DNA from: Klebsiella terrigena
GTDB lineage: Bacteria > Pseudomonadota > Gammaproteobacteria > Enterobacterales > Enterobacteriaceae
Reading direction: 5' to 3'
Assembly (NCBI RefSeq): GCF_006539725.1
Contig: NZ_BJNO01000022.1
Span: 32,616-96,615, forward strand
Length of the DNA stretch: 64,000 nt
Numbering within the stretch: position 1 is the first letter of the stretch; each line of letters starts with the position of its first letter. Below, in pieces: positions 9,594 through 20,040 of the stretch. The notes below the pieces were generated by a model. That model was not told where the DNA came from and searched no databases. It worked only from the letters and a program-made list of their open reading frames with translations. The position numbers and the translations under genes are program-made.

Positions 9594-10442
9594 CTAAGCG
9601 GCGACGCGACTGCGTTGCCGCCACTGCCCCGGCGTCATGCCAATCTCACGGTTAAAGACCACCGAAAAGTAGTTACTGTCTTCGAATCCGCACAGCATAG
9701 CGATTTCGCCAATCAGCCGCTCCGTATGCTGCAGCAGGTACTGCGCGTGGCAAATTCTCAGCTGACGTAAATAGTGGTTGATCGTCATACCCGTCTGCTG
9801 GCGAAACTGCTGGCGCAGGGCGCGCTCGCTGCACGCTTCCCGCGCGCAAAAGCGATCGAGGAAAAAGGGTCGGTTCAGGCTGCCGGCCAGTTCGGTCAGC
9901 AGTTTATCGAGGAGGGCTTCGCTCTGGGTCGCCGCCAGGTTGTCGGTCGCGTAGCGATGTCGGTGCAGAATGAGCGCCAACTGGGCGAACAGCAGCTCGG
10001 CCATCTGATTGGCCTGGGGGTCGCTGCGGGTGCTCTCCTGTTCAAGCTGGGTAATCACCTGCCGTACCTGGGTCATACCGGAGCTGCCGATTCGCCAGTG
10101 CGGAACCCACGGCGTACCAAACAGTCCGGGAATATGGGCCGCCCAGTCAAAGTTGAGCCGCAGCCGGTCCGGGCAGTAGATGACGTTTTGCAGGACTAAA
10201 TCGTTCACCGACGCATAGGAGTGCTTGTCCTGCGCGCGGATATAGAACAGATCGCCGCGGGTAATGCGCCACGGGCGATCGTTAAGCACATGCAGGCCGT
10301 TTCCCCGCCATACCAGCACCAGTTCGCAGAACTCATGGGTATGCTCGGCGAAGACGTTTTGCGGGTACCGATCCGCTACCGCCACCGCCTGAGAAGGCGA
10401 GGCAAAAAACTCATCTTTGCGAAGAATCAACTGACCGGCCAC
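9594..10442 (-). CDS. rhaR: RhaR, AraC-family activator of rhaSR
   Basis: A rhamnose-responsive activator of its own rhaSR operon (282 residues). The N-terminal cupin/sensor domain covers about 1-170 and includes [12 protein letters not shown] and [15 protein letters not shown]. The C-terminal pair of helix-turn-helix motifs is [20 protein letters not shown] and [20 protein letters not shown]. The start was set to the GTG at 10442, which has GGAG eight bases upstream and gives exactly the E. coli length; the frame is open to 10553, but that would overlap rhaS. It lies 73 bp downstream of rhaS. Confidence 0.95.
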   Translation of the reverse strand: MAGQLILRKDEFFASPSQAVAVADRYPQNVFAEHTHEFCELVLVWRGNGLHVLNDRPWRITRGDLFYIRAQDKHSYASVNDLVLQNVIYCPDRLRLNFDWAAHIPGLFGTPWVPHWRIGSSGMTQVRQVITQLEQESTRSDPQANQMAELLFAQLALILHRHRYATDNLAATQSEALLDKLLTELAGSLNRPFFLDRFCAREACSERALRQQFRQQTGMTINHYLRQLRICHAQYLLQHTERLIGEIAMLCGFEDSNYFSVVFNREIGMTPGQWRQRSRVAA

Positions 10443-10515
10443 CGCGACAACTCCAGGCACAAATAACGTTCGATTATTCGCGATTTTGCTCGCTAAAACG
10501 TTGACTGCTCTCGCG

Positions 10516-11352
10516 TTACTGAAGAATGGCGTCACGTCCCTGGCGGATATCACGCGGTGACCAGGAAAACTCGCGGCGAAAAAGCGTCGAAAAGTGGTTA
10601 CTGTCGCCGAATCCGCAGTGATAGGCGATATCCGTTACGCTGTCATCGCTGTGCCGCAGCAGATGGCGCGCCTTCATCAACCGCACCCGGTTCAGGTAGC
10701 GCTGCGGCGTCAGGCCGGTCTGCTGCTTGAGCTGACGATGCAGCGTGCGCAGCGACAGCGAAAACTGGGCCGCCACCTCTTCCCAGCAGACATCCTCTGC
10801 AAAGTGATCTTCCAGCCACGCCATCAGGTGATTGAGCCGCGCCTCGCTATCGGCGGCCCCTTCCGCGAGGCTGCTTTTGCGTAGCAGCACCAGCAGCTGC
10901 ATAAACAAAATTTCCCGGCTGGCAATAGTATGCACATCCGACTCGCCGCCGAGGCTTTCCATCTGGCTGACGATCTGCCGCACCTGCTGCAAAGCCCCCT
11001 GATTAACCCGCCAGTGCGAGAGATAGTTGCCTTCCTGCTCCTGCGGCAGCAGCTGGCTGACGCCGCTCAGAAAGCGAAAGGCATCCGGTGCGCGATAGAG
11101 CACGTTGGTCAGGCACAGGTTATCGGTATGTTCATAAAGATGGCGATCGTGATCGCGAATAAAACAGACCGAGCCGCCGCTGATGGTATAGGGCTGGCCG
11201 TTGAAAACGTGGATCCCCGTCCCGTGCTCGACGATAACAATTTCATGGAAATCGTGGTGATGCTCCGGAAACGCCGACTGAGGGAGGCGTGGCTCAATGG
11301 CAACAGCAGAAGTACCGGACTTAAAGAAATCCACACTGTGCAATACGGTCAT
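10516..11352 (-). CDS. rhaS: RhaS, AraC-family activator of rhaBAD and rhaT
   Basis: A rhamnose-responsive activator (278 residues, same as E. coli). The N-terminal sensing domain contains [19 protein letters not shown]. The C-terminal DNA-binding domain holds [21 protein letters not shown] and [20 protein letters not shown]. It activates the divergent rhaBAD promoter through the operator at 11559-11609, working with CRP. It is the first gene of the rhaSR operon. Confidence 0.97.
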   Translation of the reverse strand: MTVLHSVDFFKSGTSAVAIEPRLPQSAFPEHHHDFHEIVIVEHGTGIHVFNGQPYTISGGSVCFIRDHDRHLYEHTDNLCLTNVLYRAPDAFRFLSGVSQLLPQEQEGNYLSHWRVNQGALQQVRQIVSQMESLGGESDVHTIASREILFMQLLVLLRKSSLAEGAADSEARLNHLMAWLEDHFAEDVCWEEVAAQFSLSLRTLHRQLKQQTGLTPQRYLNRVRLMKARHLLRHSDDSVTDIAYHCGFGDSNHFSTLFRREFSWSPRDIRQGRDAILQ

Positions 11353-11536
11353 AGCAGCTCCCTCGAAATGAGAAATGTTATCAATCAGTGTCGCAAATAG
11401 TAATTAAGGACCGGCAATCCGGCCTTCAATTTTCGACCGCAAACGGCGTAAAGCCTGCCGCTTTTTCAAGAAACAGCCGGAAAGATCGGGAACTGCGGAG
11501 AGCGTCACATCCCCCACGTCGATAGCGACAGAATGA

Positions 11537-11558
11537 AATTGTGAGCTCTCTCACGGTC
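11537..11558. promoter_or_regulatory. CRP site in the rhaSR/rhaBAD control region
   Basis: TGTGA (11540-11544), six bases, then TCACG (11551-11555) is a near-consensus CRP palindrome. It lies just upstream of the RhaS operator, the same order as at the E. coli rhaBAD promoter, and explains glucose repression of the operon. Confidence 0.85.
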
Positions 11559-11640
11559 ACCTTTGCTTTCTTGCCAGCGGAGAAATTTCCCTGTCCGTGG
11601 CAAGAAGGTGCGCGACCGGCGACTTTTTTAGACTGCTGGC
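11559..11640 (+). promoter_or_regulatory. RhaS operator and rhaBAD promoter
   Basis: Two inverted arms, one ending in CTTTCTTGCC (11566-11575) and one containing GGCAAGAAGGT (11599-11609), align with the two 17-bp RhaS half-sites of E. coli rhaBAD. The -10 hexamer TAGACT at 11629-11634 and the preceding T run match the E. coli promoter. By my count the spacer between half-sites is 17 bases rather than 16. The remaining part of the 313-bp gap (11353-11536) should hold the rhaSR promoter, but I did not resolve its elements. Confidence 0.8.
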
Positions 11641-11665
11641 AATGATTTTCAGAAGGATCTCTGCC

Positions 11666-13132
11666 ATGAGTTTTCGACATTGTGTCGCCGTTGATTTAGG
11701 CGCTTCCAGCGGGCGGGTGATGCTCGCCAGCTATGAAAGCGGACAGCGTGCGCTGTCGCTGCGTGAAATCCACCGTTTTACCAACAGCCTGCACAAGGTG
11801 GATGGCTACGACTGCTGGGATATCGATAGCCTGGAAGGCGAAATTCGCCGCGGGCTGGCGCTGGTGTGCGATCGGGGCATCCTTATCGACAGCATCGGCA
11901 TTGATACCTGGGGCGTGGATTATGTCCTGCTCGACGGTCAGGGCCAGCGCGTCGGCCTCGCGGTTTCCTATCGCGACGACCGCACCCACGGCCTGATGCA
12001 GCATGCCGAAACGCAGATAGGCCGAGCGGATATCTATCGCCGCAGCGGCATTCAGTTTCTGCCGTTCAACACCCTTTACCAGCTGCGCGCCCTGGTTGAG
12101 CAGCAGCCGGAGCTGGTGAGCCAGGCCGCGCACGCGCTGCTGATCCCGGACTACTTCAGCTTCCGTCTGACCGGCCAGATGAACTGGGAATACACCAACG
12201 CTACCACCACCCAGCTGGTCAATATCAACAGCGATAGCTGGGATGAGGATCTGCTGAACTGGAGCGGCGCGCCGCGCGAGTGGTTCGGTACCCCGACCCA
12301 TCCCGGCAACGTGATCGGCCACTGGATTTGCCCGCAGGGCAACGCGATCCCGGTCGTCGCCGTCGCCAGTCACGATACCGCCAGCGCGGTGATCGCTTCT
12401 CCGCTGACCGGTAAAAATGCGGCCTATCTCTCCTCCGGCACCTGGTCGTTAATGGGCTTTGAAAGCAAAACCCCCTGCACCGGCGACGATGCGCTGCGGG
12501 CCAATATCACCAACGAAGGCGGCGCCGAAGGCCGCTATCGGGTGCTGAAAAATATTATGGGCCTGTGGCTGCTGCAGCGGGTGCTGAAAGAGCAGAACGT
12601 CAGCGACCTCCCGGCGCTGATTGCCCACACCGCCGACCTCCCGGCCTGCCGCTCGGTGATTGACTGCAACGATGAGCGTTTTATCAACCCGGCCAATATG
12701 AGCGCTGAGATTCAGGCCGCCTGCCGCGAATCCGGACAGCCGGTGCCCGACGGCGACGCCGAGCTGGCGCGCTGTATTTTTGACAGCCTCGCTCTGCTGT
12801 ACGCCCGCGTGCTCGGCGAGCTTGCCCGGCTGCGGGGCCAGCCCTTCAGCCAGCTGCATATCGTCGGCGGCGGTTGTCAGAACGCGCTGCTCAATCAGCT
12901 GTGCGCGGACGCCTGCGGCATAACGGTTATCGCCGGCCCCGTCGAGGCCTCTACGCTCGGCAATATCGGCATCCAGCTGATGACGCTGGATGAGCTGAAC
13001 AACGTCGATGATTTCCGTCAGGTGGTACGCGACAACTACGCGCTCACCACGTTTACCCCTAATCCTGAACATGAAATTGCCCGCTTCGTTGCGCAGTTTC
13101 AGCAACAACAGACCAAGGAGCTTTGCGCATGA
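11666..13132 (+). CDS. rhaB: L-rhamnulokinase
   Basis: An FGGY-family sugar kinase (488 residues) that phosphorylates L-rhamnulose to L-rhamnulose 1-phosphate with ATP. The N-terminal phosphate loop is [13 protein letters not shown], and [17 protein letters not shown] carries the catalytic-side Asp. The second domain contains [23 protein letters not shown] and [14 protein letters not shown]. The ATG at 11666 with AGAAGGA upstream was chosen over an open frame starting 23 codons earlier that would include the promoter. Its stop overlaps the rhaA start (ATGA). Confidence 0.97.
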   Translation: MSFRHCVAVDLGASSGRVMLASYESGQRALSLREIHRFTNSLHKVDGYDCWDIDSLEGEIRRGLALVCDRGILIDSIGIDTWGVDYVLLDGQGQRVGLAVSYRDDRTHGLMQHAETQIGRADIYRRSGIQFLPFNTLYQLRALVEQQPELVSQAAHALLIPDYFSFRLTGQMNWEYTNATTTQLVNINSDSWDEDLLNWSGAPREWFGTPTHPGNVIGHWICPQGNAIPVVAVASHDTASAVIASPLTGKNAAYLSSGTWSLMGFESKTPCTGDDALRANITNEGGAEGRYRVLKNIMGLWLLQRVLKEQNVSDLPALIAHTADLPACRSVIDCNDERFINPANMSAEIQAACRESGQPVPDGDAELARCIFDSLALLYARVLGELARLRGQPFSQLHIVGGGCQNALLNQLCADACGITVIAGPVEASTLGNIGIQLMTLDELNNVDDFRQVVRDNYALTTFTPNPEHEIARFVAQFQQQQTKELCA

Positions 13133-14388
13133 CCACTCAACTTGAACAAGCCTGGGAAATTGCTAAACAGCGCTACGCCGCCGCCGGTGTGGATGTCGAG
13201 GAGGCTCTGCGCCAGCTGGACCGGCTCCCCGTATCCATGCACTGCTGGCAGGGCGATGACGTCGCGGGCTTTGAAAACCCGGAGGGGAGCTTAACCGGCG
13301 GGATTCAGGCCACCGGCAACTATCCGGGTAAAGCCCGCAACGCGGGCGAGCTGCGCGCCGACCTTGAGCAGGCGCTGAGCCTGATCCCCGGACCGAAACG
13401 GCTGAACCTGCACGCGCTGTACCTGGAGTCCGACGCCCCGGTTGCGCGTAACGAAATCAAACCTGAGCACTTTAAAAACTGGGTGGAGTGGGCCAAAAGC
13501 AACGGGCTGGGTCTCGACTTTAACCCTTCCTGTTTCTCACATCCGCTAAGCGCCGACGGTTTTACCCTCTCGCACGCTAACGATGAAATCCGCCAGTTCT
13601 GGATCGATCACTGCAAGGCCAGCCGCCGGGTTTCCGCCTATTTCGGCGAGCAGCTGGGCACCCCGTCGGTGATGAATATCTGGATCCCGGACGGCATGAA
13701 GGACATCACCGTTGACCGCCTCGCACCGCGCCAGCGCCTGCTGAACGCGCTGGATGAGGTCATTAGCGAGAAGCTCGACCCGGCGCATCACATCGATGCC
13801 GTGGAGAGCAAGCTGTTCGGTATCGGCGCCGAAAGCTACACCGTCGGCTCCAATGAATTCTATATGGGCTATGCCACCAGCCGGCAGACCGCGCTGTGCC
13901 TGGACGCCGGGCACTTCCATCCCACGGAGGTCATCTCCGACAAGATCTCCGCCGCCATGCTCTACATTCCGCGCCTGCTGCTGCACGTCAGCCGCCCGGT
14001 GCGTTGGGATAGCGATCACGTGGTGCTGCTGGATGACGAAACCCAGGCCATCGCCAGCGAAATCATCCGCCACAACCTGTTTGACCGCGTGCACATCGGC
14101 CTCGATTTCTTCGACGCCTCCATCAACCGCATCGCGGCGTGGGTGATTGGTACCCGCAACATGAAAAAAGCGCTGCTGCGCGCGCTGCTGGAGCCGACGG
14201 AACAGCTGCGCCAGCTGGAAGCCGACGGCGATTACACCGCCCGCCTGGCGCTGCTGGAAGAGCAGAAATGCCTGCCGTGGCAGGCCGTCTGGGAGATGTA
14301 CTGCCAGCGTCACGATACCCCGGCGGGCAGCCAGTGGCTGGATAGCGTTCGCGGCTACGAGAAGGCCGTTCTCAGCCAGCGCGGGTAG
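13129..14388 (+). CDS. rhaA: L-rhamnose isomerase
   Basis: A cytosolic metal-dependent isomerase (419 residues, same as E. coli) converting L-rhamnose to L-rhamnulose. It has the TIM-barrel sequence of the RhaA family, with metal-site residues in [33 protein letters not shown] and [14 protein letters not shown]. The ATG overlaps the rhaB stop and has GGAG upstream. A 77-bp gap with a GCGCGGGG/CTCCGCGC-type hairpin separates it from rhaD, as in other rhaBAD operons. Confidence 0.98.
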   Translation: MTTQLEQAWEIAKQRYAAAGVDVEEALRQLDRLPVSMHCWQGDDVAGFENPEGSLTGGIQATGNYPGKARNAGELRADLEQALSLIPGPKRLNLHALYLESDAPVARNEIKPEHFKNWVEWAKSNGLGLDFNPSCFSHPLSADGFTLSHANDEIRQFWIDHCKASRRVSAYFGEQLGTPSVMNIWIPDGMKDITVDRLAPRQRLLNALDEVISEKLDPAHHIDAVESKLFGIGAESYTVGSNEFYMGYATSRQTALCLDAGHFHPTEVISDKISAAMLYIPRLLLHVSRPVRWDSDHVVLLDDETQAIASEIIRHNLFDRVHIGLDFFDASINRIAAWVIGTRNMKKALLRALLEPTEQLRQLEADGDYTARLALLEEQKCLPWQAVWEMYCQRHDTPAGSQWLDSVRGYEKAVLSQRG

Positions 14389-14465
14389 CCCGGCAACCGA
14401 CAAATAAACAACCTATTCAGGGCGCGGGGTCAACTCCGCGCCGAATCAACAGGAAGCACAAGACT

Positions 14466-15296
14466 ATGCACACGATTATCGACTCCTGGTTCGTCCAGGG
14501 CATGATTAAGGCCACCACAGATGCGTGGCTGAAGGGCTGGGATGAGCGCAACGGCGGTAACCTGACGCTGCGCCTCGACGAGGCCGATATCGAACCTTTC
14601 GCGGCGGATTTCCACGCCAAACCGCGCTATATCGCCCTGAGCCAGCCGATGCCGACGCTGGCCAACCAGCCGTTTATCGTCACCGGCTCCGGTAAGTTTT
14701 TCCGCAACGTGCAGCTCGATCCGGCCGCCAACCTCGGCGTGGTCAAAGTGGACAGCGACGGTGCGGGATATCACGTCCTGTGGGGCTTAACCCACGAGGC
14801 GGTGCCGACCTCAGAACTGCCAGCCCACTTCCTCTCCCACAGCGAACGCATCAGGCTGACCGGCGGCAAAGATCGCGTGATCATGCACTGCCACGCCACC
14901 AACCTGATCGCCCTGACCTACGTGCTGGAGAACAACAGCGATCTCTTCACCCGCAAGCTCTGGGAAGGCAGCACCGAATGCCTGGTGGTGTTCCCGGACG
15001 GCGTCGGCATTCTGCCGTGGATGGTGCCGGGTACCGACGAAATCGGCGGAGCCACCGCGCTGGAAATGCGTCAGCATTCGCTGGTGCTGTGGCCGTTCCA
15101 CGGCGTCTTCGGCAGCGGGCCGACGCTGGATGAGACCTTTGGCCTGATCGATACCGCCGAGAAATCGGCTGAAGTGCTGGTGAAGGTTTACTCCATGGGT
15201 GGCATGAAGCAGACCATCACCCGCGAAGAGCTGATTGCCCTCGGCAAGCGCTTTGATGTACAGCCCGTGCAGTCCGCGTTAGACCTTTATCAATAA
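14466..15296 (+). CDS. rhaD: L-rhamnulose-1-phosphate aldolase
   Basis: A class II zinc aldolase (276 residues) that splits L-rhamnulose 1-phosphate into dihydroxyacetone phosphate and L-lactaldehyde. The zinc-ligand histidines are in [12 protein letters not shown] and [10 protein letters not shown]. The N-terminal catalytic region has [15 protein letters not shown]. The lactaldehyde product is the probable substrate of the dehydrogenase encoded at 20041. A GCCCCG/CGGGGC hairpin just after the stop (15305-15327) precedes the ABC transporter genes. Confidence 0.97.
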   Translation: MHTIIDSWFVQGMIKATTDAWLKGWDERNGGNLTLRLDEADIEPFAADFHAKPRYIALSQPMPTLANQPFIVTGSGKFFRNVQLDPAANLGVVKVDSDGAGYHVLWGLTHEAVPTSELPAHFLSHSERIRLTGGKDRVIMHCHATNLIALTYVLENNSDLFTRKLWEGSTECLVVFPDGVGILPWMVPGTDEIGGATALEMRQHSLVLWPFHGVFGSGPTLDETFGLIDTAEKSAEVLVKVYSMGGMKQTITREELIALGKRFDVQPVQSALDLYQ

Positions 15297-15438
15297 TTAC
15301 ATCGCGCCCCGCTCACCGAGACGGGGCGAACTCTGTCACCTGCAAACCCTACCCTAACTCTTTCGCCCTGCGGGAAGCCCACGCATCAGCAAGATGAAAG
15401 ACGGTGGGAAACTAACTCAATCATGTGGAGTAAAAGCA

Positions 15439-16425
15439 ATGAAAATAAAGACAAGCTTGATCCTCACCGTTGCCGCTCTGGCGTTGTCCGGTTCTGCTTT
15501 AGCTGAAGTTAAAATTGCCCTCGTGGCAAAATCATTGGGAAATGGATTCTTCGAGGCAGCAAACGTCGGCGCGCAGGAAGCGGCTAAAGAGTTAGGCGAT
15601 GTGAAAGTGATCTATACCGGCCCCACCACCACCACCGCCGAAGCGCAGATCGAAGTGCTGAACGGGCTGATCGCCCAGGGGGTGGATGCGATCGCCATTT
15701 CCGCCAACGATCCGGACGCCGTGGTGCCGGTGCTGAAAAAAGCGATGCAGCGCGGGATCAAAGTGGTCTCCTGGGATTCCGGCGTTGCGCCAGCGGGCCG
15801 CCAGATCCACTTAAATCCTTCCAATAACGCACTGATTGGCGAGACCAACGTCAGGCTCGCCGCGGACGCCCTGAAGGCGCTGAACGTCGAAAAAGGTGAC
15901 GTGGCGATCCTCAGCGCGACCCCCACCTCAACCAACCAGAACATCTGGATCGAAGAGATGAAGAAGGTGCTGCCGAAGTACCCTTCCGTCAACCTGGTCA
16001 CCGTTGCCTACGGGGACGATCTCTCCGACAAGAGCTACCGCGAAGCGGTCGGCCTGCTGAAGTCGTATCCCAATCTGAAAGCGATCGTCTCGCCTTCGTC
16101 GGTGGGGATCGTTGCCGCCGCCCAGGCGGTGAAGGATCAGGGCAAGATTGGCAAGGTGTACGTCACCGGGCTGGGGCTGCCGTCTGAAATGGCCGGAGCG
16201 ATTAAGTCCGGCGCCAGCAAAAGCTTTGCTATCTGGAACCCCATTGACCTCGGCTACGCCGCCACCTACCTGGCCGACGATTTAGTCAAAGGCACGGCAA
16301 CCAAAACCGAAGCCAGCATGGGCAGGCTCGGCAAGGTGAAGCTGGATGCCGACGGCAGCGGCGCGATGGCGGAGCCGTTCGTTTACGATGCCGGCAACAT
16401 CGATAAGTTTTCCAAAATTTTCTAA
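15439..16425 (+). CDS. Periplasmic sugar-binding protein of a rhamnose-type ABC transporter
   Basis: A type I periplasmic binding protein (328 residues) related to RhaS of rhizobial rhamnose transporters and to LsrB of AI-2 uptake. A signal peptide runs to ALA near residue 22. The ribose-binding-like fold shows ANVGAQEAAKELGDVKVIYTGP and GVDAIAISANDPDAVVPVLKKA. Its place directly behind rhaBAD and ahead of an ATPase, two permeases and rhaM argues for rhamnose as ligand. AI-2 or another sugar cannot be excluded from sequence alone. The ATG at 15439 follows GGAG. Confidence 0.85.
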   Translation: MKIKTSLILTVAALALSGSALAEVKIALVAKSLGNGFFEAANVGAQEAAKELGDVKVIYTGPTTTTAEAQIEVLNGLIAQGVDAIAISANDPDAVVPVLKKAMQRGIKVVSWDSGVAPAGRQIHLNPSNNALIGETNVRLAADALKALNVEKGDVAILSATPTSTNQNIWIEEMKKVLPKYPSVNLVTVAYGDDLSDKSYREAVGLLKSYPNLKAIVSPSSVGIVAAAQAVKDQGKIGKVYVTGLGLPSEMAGAIKSGASKSFAIWNPIDLGYAATYLADDLVKGTATKTEASMGRLGKVKLDADGSGAMAEPFVYDAGNIDKFSKIF

Positions 16426-16432
16426 TCCTCAG

Positions 16433-16457
16433 CCCCCGTTTCGCCTGGAAACGGGGG
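16433..16457 (+). other. Intercistronic hairpin after the binding-protein gene
   Basis: A perfect 9-bp stem CCCCCGTTT / AAACGGGGG with a 7-base loop lies between the binding-protein and ATPase genes. There is no T run. Such hairpins often protect the upstream mRNA from 3' exonucleases, so the binding protein is made in excess over the membrane parts. That role is inferred. Confidence 0.7.
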
Positions 16458-16475
16458 AAAAACCGGAGACTTATC

Positions 16476-17987
16476 ATGACGGCGTCCACCCCGCTGCTGT
16501 CGCTTAAGGGCATCACCAAGGTTTTCCCCGGTGTGCGTGCTCTTGAGAACGTACAGCTCGATCTCTGGCCCGGCAAAGTGACCGCCTTAATTGGCGAAAA
16601 CGGTGCCGGCAAATCCACGCTGGTCAAAGTGATGACCGGCATTTATCAGCCCGAAGAGGGCGAAATCCTTTATAAAGCGATCCCGATTCAGCTGCCTCAT
16701 CCGGAGTCGGCGCACCGGATCGGGATCACCGCTATTCACCAGGAGACGGTGCTGTTTGACGAACTCTCGGTGACGGAGAATATTTTTGTCGGCCAGTATC
16801 TGCATAAAGGCCTGCTGAAAAAGCTCGACTGGCCGGCAATGCACCAGAAAGCCGGGGATATTCTTCGCCGCCTGGAAGTGCAGATCGACCCGCGCGCGAC
16901 GCTAAAAACGCTGAGCATCGCCCAGCGCCACATGGTGGCTATCGCCCGGGCGCTCTCCTTTGAGGCACAGGTGGTTATCCTTGACGAGCCGACCGCCGCG
17001 CTCTCACAGCACGAAATTCTGGAGTTTTATCAGATAGTCGAGCGCCTGAAGCAGGACGGTAAGGCCATCCTGTTTATCTCGCATAAGTTTGACGAAATCT
17101 TCGAGCTGGCGGACTACTACACCATTTTACGCGACGGCGTGTACGTGAGCTCCGGCGCCATCAACGAGATCACCGAAGAGCGGATGGTGTCGATGATGGT
17201 CGGGCGGGCCATTACCCAAACCTACCCGAAGGTGAGCTGCACCCCGGGAGAAACGGTGCTGGAGGTCAGCAATCTCTGTCACCCCACCGAGTTCGCCAAT
17301 ATCAACTTCAGCCTGCGCAAAGGCGAGATCCTCGGCTTCTACGGGCTGGTCGGCGCCGGGCGCACCGAGCTTATGCAGGCGCTGTCCGGCGTATCGCACC
17401 CTTCCTCCGGCGAAATGGTGCTGAATGGCAAAGCGGTGCGCTTTCGCCAGCCGGCGGACGCCATTCAGGCCGGTATCGTCTGCGTGCCGGAAGAGCGGCA
17501 GAAGCAGGGGGCGATCGTCGCCCTGCCGATCGCGCAGAACATCAGCCTGCCCCAGCTCGCCAGGCTCAACCCCCGCGGCGTGCTGAACGACGCCCGCGAA
17601 TGGCGGCTGGCCGATGAGTATGCCTCGCGCCTGCAGGTCAAGGCCTTTAGCTGGCAGCAGGCGGTAGAAACCCTCTCCGGCGGCAACCAGCAGAAAGTGG
17701 TGATCGGCAAATGGCTGGCTACCCATCCGCAGGTGATCATTCTCGATGAGCCGACGAAGGGTATCGATATCGGTTCAAAAGCGGCGGTGCATCAGTTTAT
17801 GTCCGAGCTGGTGGGCCAGGGGCTGGCGGTCATTATGGTCTCATCAGAGCTGCCGGAGGTCATGGGAATGGCTGACCGCATCATCGTGATGCACGAAGGG
17901 CTGATGGTGGCCGAATATCGCGCCGGCGAAGCGACGGCGGAAACTATCGTCAGCGCCGCCAGCGGCACTGCCCGGGAGGCTGCGTGA
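16476..17987 (+). CDS. Sugar ABC transporter ATPase with two nucleotide-binding domains
   Basis: A fused double ABC ATPase (503 residues) of the RbsA/LsrA/RhaT-rhizobial type that powers uptake of the sugar bound by the 15439 product. The first domain has Walker A GENGAGKST near 41-49, Walker B VVILDEPTAAL and a degenerate signature LSIAQ. The second has the signature LSGGNQQKV and Walker B VIILDEPTKGID, but its Walker A is altered to GLVGAGRTEL, as is usual in this family. It overlaps the next permease by four bases. Confidence 0.88.
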   Translation: MTASTPLLSLKGITKVFPGVRALENVQLDLWPGKVTALIGENGAGKSTLVKVMTGIYQPEEGEILYKAIPIQLPHPESAHRIGITAIHQETVLFDELSVTENIFVGQYLHKGLLKKLDWPAMHQKAGDILRRLEVQIDPRATLKTLSIAQRHMVAIARALSFEAQVVILDEPTAALSQHEILEFYQIVERLKQDGKAILFISHKFDEIFELADYYTILRDGVYVSSGAINEITEERMVSMMVGRAITQTYPKVSCTPGETVLEVSNLCHPTEFANINFSLRKGEILGFYGLVGAGRTELMQALSGVSHPSSGEMVLNGKAVRFRQPADAIQAGIVCVPEERQKQGAIVALPIAQNISLPQLARLNPRGVLNDAREWRLADEYASRLQVKAFSWQQAVETLSGGNQQKVVIGKWLATHPQVIILDEPTKGIDIGSKAAVHQFMSELVGQGLAVIMVSSELPEVMGMADRIIVMHEGLMVAEYRAGEATAETIVSAASGTAREAA

Positions 17988-18991
17988 TGTGGCGACAACT
18001 GCTTAAAAACCGCGAAGCGCTGCTGGCGGCGGTCATTATCCTGATGGTGGCGGGCATCGGCAGCCGGGTACCGTCGTTCATCGCGGCGGAAAACCTGGTC
18101 GAGATGTTTAACGACACCTCGATTCTGATCGTCCTCGCTCTCGGCCAGATGATGGTGCTGCTGACCAAGGGGATCGACCTGTCGATGGCCGCCAACCTGG
18201 CGCTGACCGGGATGATCGTCGCCCTGCTCAACGCCCACCACCCGGACATTCCGGTGTGGGCGCTGCTGATGCTGGCGACCCTGCTCGGCCTGCTGATGGG
18301 GGTGATTAACGGCCTGCTGGTCTGGCGTCTCGGCATACCGGCGATCGTGGTCACCCTCGGCACCATGAGCATCTATCGCGGCATTATTTTCCTGCTCTCC
18401 GACGGCGGCTGGGTTAACTCACATCAGATGAGCGCGGACTTCCTCGCCCTGCCGCGCACCTCGCTGCTGGGGCTGCCGCTGCTGAGCTGGTGCGCCATCG
18501 CCGCCCTGCTGCTGGTGGGCTACTTCCTGCGCTACAGCCGCACCGGACGGGCGCTATACACCGCAGGCGGCAACGCCACGGCGGCGTACTACACCGGCAT
18601 CAACGCCGGGAAAATGCAGTTCATCAGCTTCTGCCTTTCCGGGGCGCTGGCGGGATTTTGCGGCTATCTGTGGATCTCCCGCTTTGCCGTCGCCTACGTT
18701 GACGTTGCCAACGGCTTCGAGCTGCAGGTCGTGGCCGCCTGCGTCATCGGCGGCATCAGCACCATGGGCGGGACCGGACGCGTAGTCGGCTGCCTGTGCG
18801 GCGCGCTATTCCTCGGGATTATCAACAACGCGCTGCCGGTCATCGGTATCTCCCCCTTCTGGCAGATGGCTATCTCCGGCGCGGTTATTGTCATCGCCGT
18901 GGTGCTTAACGAGCGTGGGAACAAACGTCAAGGACGGCTCATTCTGCGCAGCGCGGTGCTGGCTTCGCAAAAACAGACGGTGAAACCATGA
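17984..18991 (+). CDS. Sugar ABC transporter permease, first subunit
   Basis: An inner-membrane permease of the RbsC/LsrC family (335 residues, about eight to ten hydrophobic segments). Family motifs include LTKGIDLSMAANLALTGM, PAIVVTLGTMSIYRG and AACVIGGISTMGGTGRVVGC. It would pair with the second permease at 18988 to form the channel. It overlaps both neighbours by four bases (ATGA), so all three are co-translated. Confidence 0.88.
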   Translation: MMWRQLLKNREALLAAVIILMVAGIGSRVPSFIAAENLVEMFNDTSILIVLALGQMMVLLTKGIDLSMAANLALTGMIVALLNAHHPDIPVWALLMLATLLGLLMGVINGLLVWRLGIPAIVVTLGTMSIYRGIIFLLSDGGWVNSHQMSADFLALPRTSLLGLPLLSWCAIAALLLVGYFLRYSRTGRALYTAGGNATAAYYTGINAGKMQFISFCLSGALAGFCGYLWISRFAVAYVDVANGFELQVVAACVIGGISTMGGTGRVVGCLCGALFLGIINNALPVIGISPFWQMAISGAVIVIAVVLNERGNKRQGRLILRSAVLASQKQTVKP

Positions 18992-19989
18992 GCAAAATAA
19001 TGACCACTGACGAGATGACCGGCCGCCCGACGGCGCCGTCGCCGCTGCGCCGCCTGCTGTGCTGGGAAGGCTTCCTGCTGGCGGTGACCCTCGCCGTTTT
19101 TGCCGCCAACGCGCTGGCGTCGCCCTACTTCCTTAATATCTGGAACCTCTCTGACGCCACCTTCAACTTCACCGAGAAGGCGATTATCGTCCTGCCGATG
19201 GCGATGCTGATTATCGCCAGAGAGATTGACCTCTCGGTCGCCTCCACCATGGCGCTGAGCTCAACGGCGATGGGCTTTTGCGCGGCGGCGGGGATGGATA
19301 CGCCGCTACTGGTGGCCGTCGGGCTGGGAGTGGGCCTGCTGTGCGGCCTGTTTAACGGCATCCTGGTGACGCGACTAAACCTGTCGTCGATCGTTATCAC
19401 CATCGGCACCATGAGCCTGTATCGCGGCCTGACCTACATCCTGCTGGGCGATAAGGCGCTAAATCACTATCCGGACAGCTTCGCCTGGTTCGGTCAGGGC
19501 TACGTTTGGGGAGCGCTCTCGTTTGAGTTTGCGTTGTTCCTGCTGCTGGCGGCCGCTTTTACCTTCCTGCTGCATAAAACCAACTTTGGCCGCCGCACCT
19601 ACGCGATTGGCAATAATCCGACCGGCGCCTGGTTTTCCGGGATCAACGTTAAGCGCCATAACCTGATCCTGTTTGCCCTGGTTGGGCTGATGGCGGGATT
19701 GGCCGCGGTGCTGCTGACGTCACGGCTCGGCAGCACTCGTCCCTCGCTGGCAGTGGGCTGGGAGCTGGCGGTCGTGACGATGGCGGTGCTCGGCGGCGTC
19801 AATATCCTCGGCGGCTCCGGCAGCATGGTGGGGGTGATTATTGCCGCCTTCCTGATGGGTCTGGTGACCTTTGGCCTGAGCCTGCTCAACGTACCGGGCA
19901 TCGTGATGTCGATAATCATCGGCGCCATGCTGATAGCGGTGATTTCTCTGCCGATTATCGCCCGGCGGGTGCTGCAGCGAAGACATTAA
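18988..19989 (+). CDS. Sugar ABC transporter permease, second subunit
   Basis: A second RbsC-type permease (333 residues) with REIDLSVASTMALSSTAMG, SSIVITIGTMSLYRGLTY and MAVLGGVNILGGSGSMVGV. Two different permease subunits are typical of LsrC/LsrD and of rhizobial rhamnose transporters, in contrast to the single RbsC. It ends 51 bp before the dehydrogenase gene. Confidence 0.88.
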   Translation: MSKIMTTDEMTGRPTAPSPLRRLLCWEGFLLAVTLAVFAANALASPYFLNIWNLSDATFNFTEKAIIVLPMAMLIIAREIDLSVASTMALSSTAMGFCAAAGMDTPLLVAVGLGVGLLCGLFNGILVTRLNLSSIVITIGTMSLYRGLTYILLGDKALNHYPDSFAWFGQGYVWGALSFEFALFLLLAAAFTFLLHKTNFGRRTYAIGNNPTGAWFSGINVKRHNLILFALVGLMAGLAAVLLTSRLGSTRPSLAVGWELAVVTMAVLGGVNILGGSGSMVGVIIAAFLMGLVTFGLSLLNVPGIVMSIIIGAMLIAVISLPIIARRVLQRRH

Positions 19990-20040
19990 CCCTTCGCCTG
20001 ACGGTGGGGGGAACGGGATTTCATTAACAGGAGAGTTATC

